From: Synergistaceae bacterium
GTDB taxonomy: Bacteria > Synergistota > Synergistia > Synergistales > Aminobacteriaceae
Length of the DNA: 55,557 bases
Reading direction: 5' to 3'
Assembly: GCA_018436785.1 (NCBI GenBank)
Contig: JAHDKR010000054.1
Location: 1-55,557, forward strand
Made by a program: the position numbers and the translations under genes. Below are positions 42,394-51,106 of this stretch, piece by piece. Below the pieces are notes generated by a model. It searched no databases, was not told the origin of the DNA, and was given only the letters and a program-made list of their open reading frames with translations. The stretch's first letter is position 1. Each line of letters starts with the position of its first letter.

Positions 42394-43580
42394 TGCGCAT
42401 CTCTCCTCAATGAAAGTGTAAATCTAAGTCCTCCACCCGGAATCTGCTGGATATCACCAAGCGTCGCACGGTACCCCCCTCCGTCGGCGTTTGAACGGAG
42501 ATTCTGAATCGCTTCCATCTTCTCAGCTGTTCCGGTGATATCCGCCCCATCCCCTGTATATCGCAATTGTTCGAGTACGGGATAATCCGTTCTCCTGGCA
42601 TCTCCATCAAGCCATGCCCTCCCAAGGTGCGAAAGCACACGCGAAAGCGTATTCTCCGTTCGTCCTTGACCTCGAAGTTCCAATAGTTTCCCTCGAGCTT
42701 GAGAAAGCGGATCAACAGCACGCTCGCTCTGTCCGAAAACACTTCTGTAGAGTGCGACACTCTCATGAGCATAAGTTTCTATGGATGAGCGAAGATGATA
42801 ACTGAGCGTAAGCTGAATCGCGCTGAAGAAAAAACCTGTAGCGGCCGCCCAGCCCAGAAACCTTAAAAGCATTCGCGCAGTCCGTTCACGGGCAAGCGAC
42901 GCAGCGAGAGCCGCACGGGATATATTTAGATCTAAAAGCCGGGGAAACTGCTGCGCTGTTTCTCTGGCTGCGTCCAGGAGTTCTTGAGATTTTGAACCAA
43001 CCCATATGCTTGTGGGTACAATATCGCTTCCGAATGCAGCGGCACACTCCACAAGACGGCGAACCTCAGCCTCAATCCCACCGTCATCAGAGCCGGATGC
43101 ACGGCATCGGATGAAAACAGGTAATCCATTTCTAAAAAGTGCGGAAGCGCAATACAGATCATCTCTAAAAACTGCGCCCCCGTTCCCATTCACCCGTGAT
43201 GCAAGGGCTAGTGGAAGAGGCCAAACAACATTGTTTTGCAGAGAGAGCGCAGTTCCATCTACAGGAATTTCATTTCTCCACACACAGAGCGATATTCCTT
43301 CCGAGCCGCCCTTGCTTCTACTTGAAAAGAGCGGCACAATTTCCACATCTTCTTCTCCCGAAAGAAGTAGACGGAATTTGAGAGAAAGAGCATTCCGCAC
43401 ATCCTGTGCCGATCGGAAAGGGAAAGAAAACGGGTGGATCGACGCCGTCCGGAACGGATAGAGAAGAAGCGCTCCCCCCGACGGGACATTATCCGCTGAA
43501 CTCTTTCCAACGGAGGACTCTGCGTACATAAGAGAACGCCAGCCCTCGGGGCGCTTTACAAAATAAGTAGAAATCTGCAT
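42390..43580 (-). CDS. gspL: Type II secretion protein GspL-like
   Basis: 396 residues with a cytoplasmic actin-like domain (about 1-225), one transmembrane segment (about 238-258; FLGWAAATGFFFSAIQLTLSY) and a periplasmic ferredoxin-like domain (RVLSHLGRAWLDG...EKMEAIQNLRSNADGGGY). The cytoplasmic part would bind GspE. Sequence conservation is low, so the call rests on topology and position. AGGA lies before the ATG. Confidence 0.8.
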   Translation of the reverse strand: MQISTYFVKRPEGWRSLMYAESSVGKSSADNVPSGGALLLYPFRTASIHPFSFPFRSAQDVRNALSLKFRLLLSGEEDVEIVPLFSSRSKGGSEGISLCVWRNEIPVDGTALSLQNNVVWPLPLALASRVNGNGGAVFRDDLYCASALFRNGLPVFIRCRASGSDDGGIEAEVRRLVECAAAFGSDIVPTSIWVGSKSQELLDAARETAQQFPRLLDLNISRAALAASLARERTARMLLRFLGWAAATGFFFSAIQLTLSYHLRSSIETYAHESVALYRSVFGQSERAVDPLSQARGKLLELRGQGRTENTLSRVLSHLGRAWLDGDARRTDYPVLEQLRYTGDGADITGTAEKMEAIQNLRSNADGGGYRATLGDIQQIPGGGLRFTLSLRRDAQ

Positions 43581-43589
43581 TGGTCCTAT

Positions 43590-44525
43590 CTACGGCTCCT
43601 CCCATCGGACTGTTTTCCATAAGAACGGCATTCCGTTTAGTATACCGCGGAGAGTGATAATTTCACCATCCTCGAAAAGAACTTCAAAAGTAACCCTGAA
43701 CCAGTCGCTCCTGAAAGCAGCAATGTTCATCAGCTTTGGCACGGCATCGACCGGAAATCCGGGGATAGTCGCAAGGTCAAGAATCGATTCCAACGGTTTT
43801 TCCTCTCGTCTTCGATGCAACTGCACGGCAAGTTTTTCATCGAGCCCTTCCAGAATTGCGAGGACTTCAATTGGAGCCGCATTGAGATTTATCCTCCCCG
43901 AGGACCAGATAGTCGCCATAGAGTGCATGCCCGGATTACCGCCAAAACCGGAGAGCAACTCCGGCGTCATTCCTGGCAAGAGAAGTAATTCTTCCAGCGA
44001 AAGAAGAGTACGGTTCAAAAATTCGGAATGTTCCACTCCGCCTAAACGCGGCTCCGTATCCTTATCCAGAAAATCGAGCACGGACGCTTCCAGATACTCC
44101 GCCTCAAGCAAACGCCACATCTCAGCCCAAGGAACCTCGATCTCCCTCCGAAGCGTTTTCCCGTCAGGCAAAAAAAGTTTATTTATAGGAATACGGTCGT
44201 CAAGAGGATCAATTTTCATCGTGACAGTAACTCCGGATTCCGGAAAAGTAAAACTCCGGGAAGCGAAATTTTGATCTCCGGAAAAATGAGCTTTCCCCAT
44301 GTGCAAAGAAAGAATAACCTTTGCGGCATCCATCACGATCTCTGAGGTCATTCTTGCGGTGAAGGCACGCTGTTCCCTATCATGACGCTTCAAAGTCCGC
44401 CGGACAAAAACAGCAAACCCCGTCGATGCCGACACCAGGAAGACCGATATCAGCAGCACGGAAAGCAACACCATGCCATTTCTTTTCCGGCGGGGGAAAC
44501 TATTGGGGAGGAAGCCAGTCTTCAT
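43590..44525 (-). CDS. gspK: Type II secretion minor pseudopilin GspK
   Basis: 311 residues, long for a pseudopilin as expected of GspK. A prepilin-like start (RRKRNGMVLLSVLLISVFLV, where GspK also lacks the usual Glu5), then a large alpha domain with helix-hairpin-helix-like stretches (LLLLPGMTPELLSGFGG and NLNAAPIEVLAILEGLDEKLAV). It sits at the pseudopilus tip with GspI and GspJ. ATG 44525 follows GGAGGAG and overlaps gspJ by 26 bases. Confidence 0.9.
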   Translation of the reverse strand: MKTGFLPNSFPRRKRNGMVLLSVLLISVFLVSASTGFAVFVRRTLKRHDREQRAFTARMTSEIVMDAAKVILSLHMGKAHFSGDQNFASRSFTFPESGVTVTMKIDPLDDRIPINKLFLPDGKTLRREIEVPWAEMWRLLEAEYLEASVLDFLDKDTEPRLGGVEHSEFLNRTLLSLEELLLLPGMTPELLSGFGGNPGMHSMATIWSSGRINLNAAPIEVLAILEGLDEKLAVQLHRRREEKPLESILDLATIPGFPVDAVPKLMNIAAFRSDWFRVTFEVLFEDGEIITLRGILNGMPFLWKTVRWEEP

Positions 44526-45123
44526 GGACAAACTCCTCCTCTCCCGCTTTTACAGTCAATCGGATCCCTCTCGGACGAGGACCGGAGTACTCATCACTCC
44601 ATTCGGTCGCATCGAACCCAAGAACGGAAAAACGCAGCGATTCCGCCCCGGGGAAAAGCAGGCGGCCATCCTGAGGATCAAGCATATCCCAGTTTACTGT
44701 ATTGGGGGTAAGCAAAGGAAGTACCCATCGGTACACTCCAGGTTCTCCGAGTCTTCCCGCACCCGGCTGAAAGAGACGAATCGCGCGGACTCCCGGTTCT
44801 CCCCCCCGGTCGCTCCAGAATGCGAGACGATCATCAGCTGCTCCTCCGAGAATATCCCTGTGGATAAGCACCACTGCAGGCCCTTCTACGAACTCCTTCG
44901 GAGAAGCGCGAAGCTCGTCCGGGATCCTCCGCAAGAAGTATGTCATCCGCTGTTCCCTCGCCTCCTCGGCGCGAACATCTTCGAAGCGGCGGACGACAGC
45001 GACAGCTGGAGCCAGCGCAACCGCCGCGATGATGCCGAAAAGCGCGACGACGATAAAGACCTCGATCAGGGTGAAGCCTTTCCGGTTCAGCCGAGCGGAG
45101 GCATACGTCATTCGGGAAACCAT
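44500..45123 (-). CDS. gspJ: Type II secretion minor pseudopilin, GspJ-like
   Basis: About 207 residues. Prepilin leader RLNRKGFTLIEVFIVVALFG, then a beta-rich domain (FVEGPAVVLIHRDILGG, RLAFWSDRGG, YRWVLPLL) of GspJ size and type. The start is uncertain between ATG 45123 and GTG 45135, both inside the end of the previous gene; GAGGA lies upstream. Overlap with both neighbours indicates coupled translation. Confidence 0.82.
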   Translation of the reverse strand: MVSRMTYASARLNRKGFTLIEVFIVVALFGIIAAVALAPAVAVVRRFEDVRAEEAREQRMTYFLRRIPDELRASPKEFVEGPAVVLIHRDILGGAADDRLAFWSDRGGEPGVRAIRLFQPGAGRLGEPGVYRWVLPLLTPNTVNWDMLDPQDGRLLFPGAESLRFSVLGFDATEWSDEYSGPRPRGIRLTVKAGEEEFVHEDWLPPQ

Positions 45124-45983
45124 GAGAGCGTACACTTCCTCAAAAAATCTACAGGGTGATAGGACATCTTCGCTACCCTCATCCCTTCGTCGCCCATATC
45201 CTCTTCGCGGTTCACCATCGTGAACGAGTCTGCGACGTTCTCCAGGAAAATTCTATTAATCGCCTGATATGCGCCGCTGTAGCGCCTCAACGCCTTCTCG
45301 AAATGAATGACTATCGTATCGTCGTCGAGCGCTTCTCCAACGGTATAAGCAACCGGAGAGCCGTTCACCTCGAGTATTCCGGCAAGAAGCCCGGGGATAT
45401 GTCCGCGCTGTGCGACAAGTTCGCGGATCGCTGCATCTTCACGCTCAAGATCCGGGGACACGGACTGCTCTTTCATCCAGAGTTCCTGACCTTCAAGAAC
45501 CGACACGAGAGCATCTCCCTCAAGGGAACGATAACGGAAAGGATACCTCCGGACAAACTGGACGAAATGACTTCGTTTTCGGGAAAAACGGTTCCCTTTC
45601 AACTCGACGAGCTCCTGAACAGAGTGGAGGTACTCCCACTGGGAGCGGTCTTCTCCTACGGTCACTCCTCCCCGGAAGAGTTCTCTCCAGAGACGCCCCA
45701 GACCGTCGGGAACATAAAAAAAGACTCTTCCCTCAGGAAAAAGACGGGGAAGCACCTTTTTCCATTCAATAGCGCCCCACGGTCCCACAGGAGCCCACAG
45801 CGCGTCGTTCCGTGTCCGGATCCAGCAGACGCCTTCTTCGAAGGCCCATTCAAAGCCATAGATGTTTCGCCACGCCCAGAGACTTCCGAAAGAATACCAC
45901 GCGGATTTCCGCGGAGACTGCGAGTAGAGCTGTCTGTATTCATCCGCTCTCTCCAGGGAGATCGATGAAAAAGAAAACGGCAT
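45108..45983 (-). CDS. DUF2156 domain-containing protein (GNAT-like acyl/aminoacyl transferase fold)
   Basis: 291 residues resembling the DUF2156 family, related to the C-terminal domain of phosphatidylglycerol lysyltransferases. The FSRKRSHFVQFVRRYPFRYR stretch and the end HPVDFLRKCTLSW are family-like. The activity here is not known. AGGAAG precedes the ATG. It is the first gene of the type II secretion operon and overlaps gspJ by 16 bases or more, an unusual partner. It may be a passenger, or may modify lipid or a secreted product. Confidence 0.82.
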   Translation of the reverse strand: MPFSFSSISLERADEYRQLYSQSPRKSAWYSFGSLWAWRNIYGFEWAFEEGVCWIRTRNDALWAPVGPWGAIEWKKVLPRLFPEGRVFFYVPDGLGRLWRELFRGGVTVGEDRSQWEYLHSVQELVELKGNRFSRKRSHFVQFVRRYPFRYRSLEGDALVSVLEGQELWMKEQSVSPDLEREDAAIRELVAQRGHIPGLLAGILEVNGSPVAYTVGEALDDDTIVIHFEKALRRYSGAYQAINRIFLENVADSFTMVNREEDMGDEGMRVAKMSYHPVDFLRKCTLSWFPE

Positions 45984-46074
45984 GAAAACATCTTCCTTTC
46001 ACTGCTACGCCAAAGAATTCCGGAGACACCCCGGAACCCTTTTTCAGACATCGCGTATTGTACCATATTGAAAC

Positions 46075-46123
46075 GCGGCGGACCCCCGCTTCTTCTGAAA
46101 AGGGGGGCCGCCGCAGTTTTTTT
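46075..46123. terminator. Terminator between feoB and the type II secretion operon
   Basis: GCGGCGG-A-CCCCC (46075-46087) pairs with GGGGGG-CCGCCGC (46102-46114). A run of seven T follows on the plus strand and the mirrored A-run lies on the minus strand. It is positioned just after the feoB stop. A TACAAT sequence on the minus strand around 46059-46064 may be the -10 of the downstream operon. Confidence 0.8.
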
Positions 46124-46150
46124 CAGTAAAAATGCCGATGGGGGAAATAC

Positions 46151-48181
46151 TTACCCCAGACCCAGCATTCTCCCGCCCTGATAGACCAGTACCGCGCCCC
46201 CGTAGCCTATCAGCGTCGTATAGGCGATCATGAAGAATGTCCAGGCCCAGCTTCCGGTCTCCCTGCGGAAGGCGGCGACAGCGGCCACGCACGGCACGTA
46301 CAGGAGCGTCATCACGAGGAAGGCATACGCGGAGAGCGGCGTGAAGAGGCCCGGCAGCGCCGCGGCAAGCCCCGCCTCCCCTGCTCCGAGAAGCGCCCCC
46401 AGCGTTCCGACGACGACCTCTTTTGCGAGGAAACCGAAGAAGAGCGCCACAGCAGCCTGCCAGAAACCAAAGCCCGCGGGAGCGAAAACCGGGGCGAGTA
46501 TCTGGCCGATACGCCCGACGATACTCTCGGACGAACCGTACTCCACGCCCCACGGGAAGCTTGCGAGGACCCATACGGCGATCACCGAAAGAAGGATGAA
46601 CGTCCCCGCTTTCTGGAGAAAGAGAAATCCCCGCTCCCAAGCATGACGCAGCACCATCGAGAGCGAGGGAACATGATACGGGGGAAGCTCCATGACCAGC
46701 TGCGACGACTCCCCTTTAAAGAGCGTGCTGCCCAGCACCTTGGCCGCGAGCACCGCCACGACTATTCCGAGGACATACAGTGAGAAGACGGCCGTTCCCG
46801 CATACGATCCGAAGAAAATTCCCGAGAAGAGCACAAAAACAGGAAGACGAGCCGAGCAGCTCATAAAAGGCAGCACAAGCAGCGTGATCATTCTGTCCCT
46901 GGGCTGTTCAAGAATACGCGTCGCCATCATCGAAGGCACGTTGCACCCAAAACCCATGAGCATGGGGATGAAACTCTTGCCGTGCAGCCCCATCAGGTGC
47001 ATAACCCTGTCCATCACAAACGCACCCCGCGCCATATACCCCGAATCCTCCAGCAATGCGATGAACGCGAAAAGGATGAAGATATGAGGGAAGAAGACGA
47101 CGACCGAGCCGACGCCCCCAATGAGCCCGTCCTGTACGAAGGATGAGACGATCTCCGAAAACCCGGCGCCGGCGAAAAACTCGCCCGTCCATTCCCCGAA
47201 GGATTCGAACACTCCTTCCAGGAGCTCCACCAACGGGTCGCCTAAGGCGTAGGTCATGCGGAATATTGCCCATGTGACGAGAAAGAAGAGCGGCAACCCT
47301 AGAGATCGCGAAGTCACCACGCGGTCGATGCGATCCGAAAGGGTCAGGCGCGCTTTGAGCGAGAGGTCGCGTTGTACCGATTCCGCCGTCACGCCCGAAA
47401 CAAAGCCCCACCGTCTTTCGATCACGGCAGTTTGGAGATCGTATCCCAACTCCTCCTCCACCTTACGCCCCTTCTCGGCAAGGAGTTCGTCCATGCTGTT
47501 ACGAACGCCGCTGCTCTCCGCGGCCGCAAGAACCGCAACGTCGCCCTCGACGAACTTCACCGCCGCGGAACGTGCGGAAAGCCCCGGAATGAGTTCCTGG
47601 CGCTCCCCCAGAAACGTTTCAAGCGCCTCGAACAGGGGATTCAGGCGTTCTCCGTACGGCAGAGCGAAAGAAAGAGAGGGCGCCGAGTTCTCCCGAAGAG
47701 AACGAGTAATCCTCTCTTTGAGTTCTTCTATTCCTTCCTTCTTCCGCGCGACGGTCGGCACGACGGGAATACCAAGAAGCGCCGAAAGGCGTTCCACGTC
47801 GATCATAATTCCCCTCTCCGCCGCCATGTCCATCATGTTGAGCGCAAGGACGAGCGGCGTGCCGATCTCAAGCATCTGCACGGCAAGATAGAGGCTGCGT
47901 TCCAGGTTGGACGCATCCGCTACGACAACAGCCAGGTCGGGCCGGTTTCGCAGCAGATAGTCCGCCGCGATCTCCTCGTCGAGCGACGCCGCCCCCAGGC
48001 TGTAAATGCCGGGAAGATCGACCACAGTCACCTCGTCTCCCGAGGAACGGAATCGCCCCTCTTTTCGTTCGACAGTCACGCCGGGCCAGTTCCCCACGTG
48101 CTGATTGGAACCGGTGAGCGCATTGAAGAGACTCGTCTTTCCCGTATTCGGGTTCCCTGCGAGCGCGATCGTCCAGCTCAT
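46151..48181 (-). CDS. feoB: Ferrous iron transporter FeoB
   Basis: 676 residues. N-terminal G domain: G1 [10 protein letters not shown]2 [10 protein letters not shown]3 DLPG, G4 NMMD. Then a helical GDI-like region and the membrane domain with two Gate motifs ([24 protein letters not shown]). It imports Fe2+ across the inner membrane. Start overlaps the second feoA stop (ATGA). Last gene of the operon. Complete, with no anomaly. Confidence 0.96.
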   Translation of the reverse strand: MSWTIALAGNPNTGKTSLFNALTGSNQHVGNWPGVTVERKEGRFRSSGDEVTVVDLPGIYSLGAASLDEEIAADYLLRNRPDLAVVVADASNLERSLYLAVQMLEIGTPLVLALNMMDMAAERGIMIDVERLSALLGIPVVPTVARKKEGIEELKERITRSLRENSAPSLSFALPYGERLNPLFEALETFLGERQELIPGLSARSAAVKFVEGDVAVLAAAESSGVRNSMDELLAEKGRKVEEELGYDLQTAVIERRWGFVSGVTAESVQRDLSLKARLTLSDRIDRVVTSRSLGLPLFFLVTWAIFRMTYALGDPLVELLEGVFESFGEWTGEFFAGAGFSEIVSSFVQDGLIGGVGSVVVFFPHIFILFAFIALLEDSGYMARGAFVMDRVMHLMGLHGKSFIPMLMGFGCNVPSMMATRILEQPRDRMITLLVLPFMSCSARLPVFVLFSGIFFGSYAGTAVFSLYVLGIVVAVLAAKVLGSTLFKGESSQLVMELPPYHVPSLSMVLRHAWERGFLFLQKAGTFILLSVIAVWVLASFPWGVEYGSSESIVGRIGQILAPVFAPAGFGFWQAAVALFFGFLAKEVVVGTLGALLGAGEAGLAAALPGLFTPLSAYAFLVMTLLYVPCVAAVAAFRRETGSWAWTFFMIAYTTLIGYGGAVLVYQGGRMLGLG

Positions 48182-48468
48182 CGGGACCCCCCCGAACAGC
48201 CCGCGCAGCCTGCGGGGCGCACAAGGACCGCATTCGCCTCGTCGACTCTGAGACTCAGTTCATAGCCTCTGAACCACACGGAGACAGGATCGTTAAACGG
48301 CGCTTTCCTTTCGACGCGTATCTCCGTCCCCGGAACCAGCCCCATTTCAAGAATCCTCCGCTTCAAGCTCCCGTCTCCGGCGATTTTGGATACGACGCCG
48401 CCCTCTCCTATCTCAAGAGCGCTCAACACACGCTCATTTCCCCCGGAACAGCTACACGTCAACCCCAT
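48178..48468 (-). CDS. feoA: FeoA-domain protein with cysteine motifs at both ends
   Basis: 96 residues. A FeoA SH3-like core ([20 protein letters not shown], then [19 protein letters not shown]) with extra CSCSGG at residues 5-10 and CAGCSGG at the C-terminus. The added cysteines could bind metal or an iron-sulfur cluster. GGAGGG precedes ATG 48468; a longer reading lacks a ribosome site. It lies between the other feoA and feoB. Confidence 0.9.
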   Translation of the reverse strand: MGLTCSCSGGNERVLSALEIGEGGVVSKIAGDGSLKRRILEMGLVPGTEIRVERKAPFNDPVSVWFRGYELSLRVDEANAVLVRPAGCAGCSGGSR

Positions 48469-48550
48469 AATGACCCTCCGTTCTTTGTTCACTAACTCTA
48501 ACTCAACGCGGAATCTGAAAAAAGGACCTGCCGGTCCTTGAGCGCTCCGC

Positions 48551-48784
48551 CTAACAGCTTCCGTCCACGAAGACCTTGTGCGCCATCCCCTGACCGATCG
48601 CAAAACGCGAATCGCCCACCTTTAAAAGAAGAGGCCCTCCTCCGTTTTGGACTATCCGCACTTTCGCTCCGGGGATAAGCCCCATCTCGGAAAGGCGCCG
48701 CGAAGACTCTCCGCCGCCCGCCACTCGAGCTACGGTTACTTCAGTTCCCTCGGACATGATCGTTATCGGACACATACTGCCCAT
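48551..48784 (-). CDS. feoA: FeoA-domain protein
   Basis: 77 residues, a lone FeoA SH3-like domain (RRLSEMGLIPGAKVRIVQNG, then LLKVGDSRFAIGQGMAHKVFV). It is thought to bind FeoB and support iron transport. A CPIT start has one cysteine. It lies 13 bases after the regulator gene. Second of three FeoA domains in the operon. Confidence 0.92.
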   Translation of the reverse strand: MGSMCPITIMSEGTEVTVARVAGGGESSRRLSEMGLIPGAKVRIVQNGGGPLLLKVGDSRFAIGQGMAHKVFVDGSC

Positions 48785-48797
48785 CTCCTCTCTTCGT

Positions 48798-49493
48798 TCA
48801 GCAGGAAGCTCCCGCTGAATCCTCTCCAGTTACAGGACAGATCCAGACAGAGACAGCCTCCGTCTTTCGCAACGCCACTTCGCATCCGCGTACGTGTATC
48901 ACAAGCGGATCGCCAAGCGGCGCCGTACTGCAGTGACACACTTCCGTTCCGGGAACAAACCCCATTTCCAAAAGGCGTTGGCGAAGCAAACCTCCCGCAG
49001 TCACGCGAGTCACAACACCCCGTCCTCCGTCGGGAAGCATTGAAAGCGGCCTTGGAAGCCTTCGCTCATCTCCCATCGCTGTGAGAAGGTCCTTTACCCA
49101 GGAACGCCCCTCTCTGCGGGCCTTTACAAGGTAATCGACAAATCCGAGAATCCGTCCCTCCGACTTTTCGTCCAATTCATGTTCCATTGCACATGCTATG
49201 GACATCGCACGGTCCGGGTCGAAGCCGAGGATATCGTGAAAAAGGAATGTAAGATGCTCGTGGCGCCTATAGATATCGAGCGCGCGCCGCCTGCCCTCAT
49301 CCGTCAACGCGAGAGTGCCGTATCGTTCGTGCGTCGCAAGAGACGCCGCCACAAGCCTGCGAACCGCCGCAACAACTGTTGCTTTGGCCACGCCGAGCGT
49401 ATTCGCGAGGTCGGTAACCGTTGCTTCCCGTCCGGAAATCTCTATGGCGAAGATTGTCTCCATATAGTCCTCAATTCGGGATGAGACCGACAC
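48798..49493 (-). CDS. DtxR/IdeR-family metal-dependent regulator with fused FeoA domain
   Basis: 231 residues: a winged helix (about 1-62; IEDYMETIFAIE and ATVTDLANTLGVAKATVVAAVRRL), a dimerisation/metal domain (HEHLTFLFHDILG, ACAMEHELDEKSEGRI give typical His/Glu ligands), and a C-terminal FeoA/SH3 domain (LLEMGFVPGTEVCHCSTAPL). It would repress iron uptake when Fe2+ (or Mn2+) is plentiful. GTG start after AAGGAGGGA. First gene of the feo operon, so autoregulation through the box at 49533-49551 is likely. Confidence 0.92.
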   Translation of the reverse strand: MSVSSRIEDYMETIFAIEISGREATVTDLANTLGVAKATVVAAVRRLVAASLATHERYGTLALTDEGRRRALDIYRRHEHLTFLFHDILGFDPDRAMSIACAMEHELDEKSEGRILGFVDYLVKARREGRSWVKDLLTAMGDERRLPRPLSMLPDGGRGVVTRVTAGGLLRQRLLEMGFVPGTEVCHCSTAPLGDPLVIHVRGCEVALRKTEAVSVWICPVTGEDSAGASC

Positions 49494-49532
49494 GGCATTC
49501 CCTCCTTTCGAGAAGTGAGAGCACACTTACTT

Positions 49533-49551
49533 TTTGGTTAGACTTATCTTA
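49533..49551. promoter_or_regulatory. Putative DtxR/IdeR box overlapping the feo promoter
   Basis: TTTGGTTAGACTTATCTTA agrees with the DtxR consensus TTAGGTTAGGCTAACCTAA at 14 of 19 positions and overlaps the -10 box. Together with the DtxR-family gene just downstream this suggests iron-dependent autorepression. Confidence 0.55.
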
Positions 49552-49574
49552 CTTCGCGCTTCAATTCCTGTCAA
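49546..49574 (-). promoter_or_regulatory. Promoter of the feo operon
   Basis: On the minus strand TTGACA (49574-49569), 17 bases, TAAGAT (49551-49546), about 53 bases upstream of the GTG start of the regulator. Confidence 0.75.
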
Positions 49575-49803
49575 GCGTGAAGCGCTACGATTCAAGGACA
49601 GTCAACCTATATTTTTCGAAACGCACTCTCCGGCTTCTTCAGCCCCTCTTAAAAACGGCGGTCATACCTACCCTCTTCCCCGTTTATGAGGTAAGATGCA
49701 ACGTGATACAGAACAACCGCTTGAAACGCTTGTGCCGACCGCCAAGTTCACACGACGCTTCTCAGCGGCGATAAAGGAGCGGCAAAGGAAGGAGCTCATT
49801 TTT

Positions 49804-51099
49804 ATGCGCCACGCCTCACCATCATCCCGGGACGAAGCCCGCGGCATATCCTCGCGCCGCGCTCATTTTTTATTTCTCTGCCTTGTCGGGGCGTATTTCT
49901 TTTCATTTTTCTTCCGGATCTCCGCATCGGTGGTCCTTCCCTCGCAAGCGGCAAGACTCGGCATGAGCGCCGCTCTCACCGGCTTTATTTCCAGCCTTTA
50001 CTACTACGCCTACTCCGTTATGCAGTCGATCTCCGGCGCCCTGCACGACCGTTTCGGGCCGCTCCGCGTCGTCGCCGGGGGGATGCTGGTGGCCGCGGCG
50101 GGCACGTTTCTCCTTGTGCTCCACCCTTCGGAATGGACGCTGGGGGCATGGCGTCTGCTTACCGGTTTCGGGCTGGCCCCCATGTACGGCGGCGCGCTCG
50201 TTTATCAGGCAAGCGCGTTCACCCCGGACAAGTACGTCTTCTACTCAAGCATCACCATCTCCGTCGGCGCATTCGGCGCCCTCGCCTCCGTCGCCCCTCT
50301 CGGACTCGCTCTGGACACATTCGGTCTCTCGGCGACCTTCGCAGGGCTCACACTTTTGAGCATTTCCATGAGCGTGCTTCTCTGGAAGGAGCGCAGCTTC
50401 GATCCTGTCGTGCACCGTACGCCCTTCACGGAGCAAAAGACGCAGTCGATTCTCTCCCGCTTGGCCGAAGCGCTCCGGCTCATCAGGAGCTCCGCCTACC
50501 TCAGGTCGTTGCTCGTTCTCTGGACCGTCTCGGCGGGAGCGCTCCTCTCTTTTCAGGGACTCTGGGCGGTCTCGTGGTATCAAACCGCCTACGGAGTCGC
50601 GGCTGCAACCGCGCGCAACTGGGCCTCTCTTGTCAGCGTGGGCATGTTCATTGGAACCGCCGTTTTCGGCGGGTTTTGCCGGCGTCCGGAGGATCGTTTT
50701 CGGGGGGTGTGTTTCTGGACTCTCTTCAACGTGGCGTCCTGGGGTGCGTTAGTAAGCTCCGTAGCGCTGAAACTGCCGCTTCCCGTCGCCGGGACATGCG
50801 GATTTTTCATAGGCGCAGCAAACGGGCTCATTGCCGTCCAGGCCTCGTCGGCGGCGAAAGAACAGGTGGAAACGGCAAAAACGGGAGCTCTTCTTGGAAC
50901 GATGAACATGATCGTCATCTTTGTTGTGGTCCTCTTCCAGTGGGGAACGGGAATACTCATCAATCTCTTTCCCGGAGGGCAAGCGGGGGATTTTACCGAA
51001 CGAGGTTTCCTCGTCTGCTTCCTGATTGTTGTAGTGCTACTGGCCGGCAGTCTGCCCGCGCTCCCGCCGCTCCGGCGAGCCGACACACGACGCCGATAG
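49804..51099 (+). CDS. Major facilitator superfamily transporter
   Basis: 431 residues with about twelve transmembrane segments. MFS signs are the loop after TM2 (GALHDRFGPLRVVAGG, corresponding to motif A) and the paired six-helix halves. Cysteine-bearing TM10 (VAGTCGFFIGAANGLI). Substrate unknown; it resembles general metabolite:H+ symporters. ATG 49804 follows AAGGAGCTCATTTTT. The region upstream (49560-49800) carries no gene. Convergent with the HD-GYP genes, with only seven bases between stops. Confidence 0.88.
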   Translation: MRHASPSSRDEARGISSRRAHFLFLCLVGAYFFSFFFRISASVVLPSQAARLGMSAALTGFISSLYYYAYSVMQSISGALHDRFGPLRVVAGGMLVAAAGTFLLVLHPSEWTLGAWRLLTGFGLAPMYGGALVYQASAFTPDKYVFYSSITISVGAFGALASVAPLGLALDTFGLSATFAGLTLLSISMSVLLWKERSFDPVVHRTPFTEQKTQSILSRLAEALRLIRSSAYLRSLLVLWTVSAGALLSFQGLWAVSWYQTAYGVAAATARNWASLVSVGMFIGTAVFGGFCRRPEDRFRGVCFWTLFNVASWGALVSSVALKLPLPVAGTCGFFIGAANGLIAVQASSAAKEQVETAKTGALLGTMNMIVIFVVVLFQWGTGILINLFPGGQAGDFTERGFLVCFLIVVVLLAGSLPALPPLRRADTRRR

Positions 51100-51106
51100 A
51101 GCGCCT

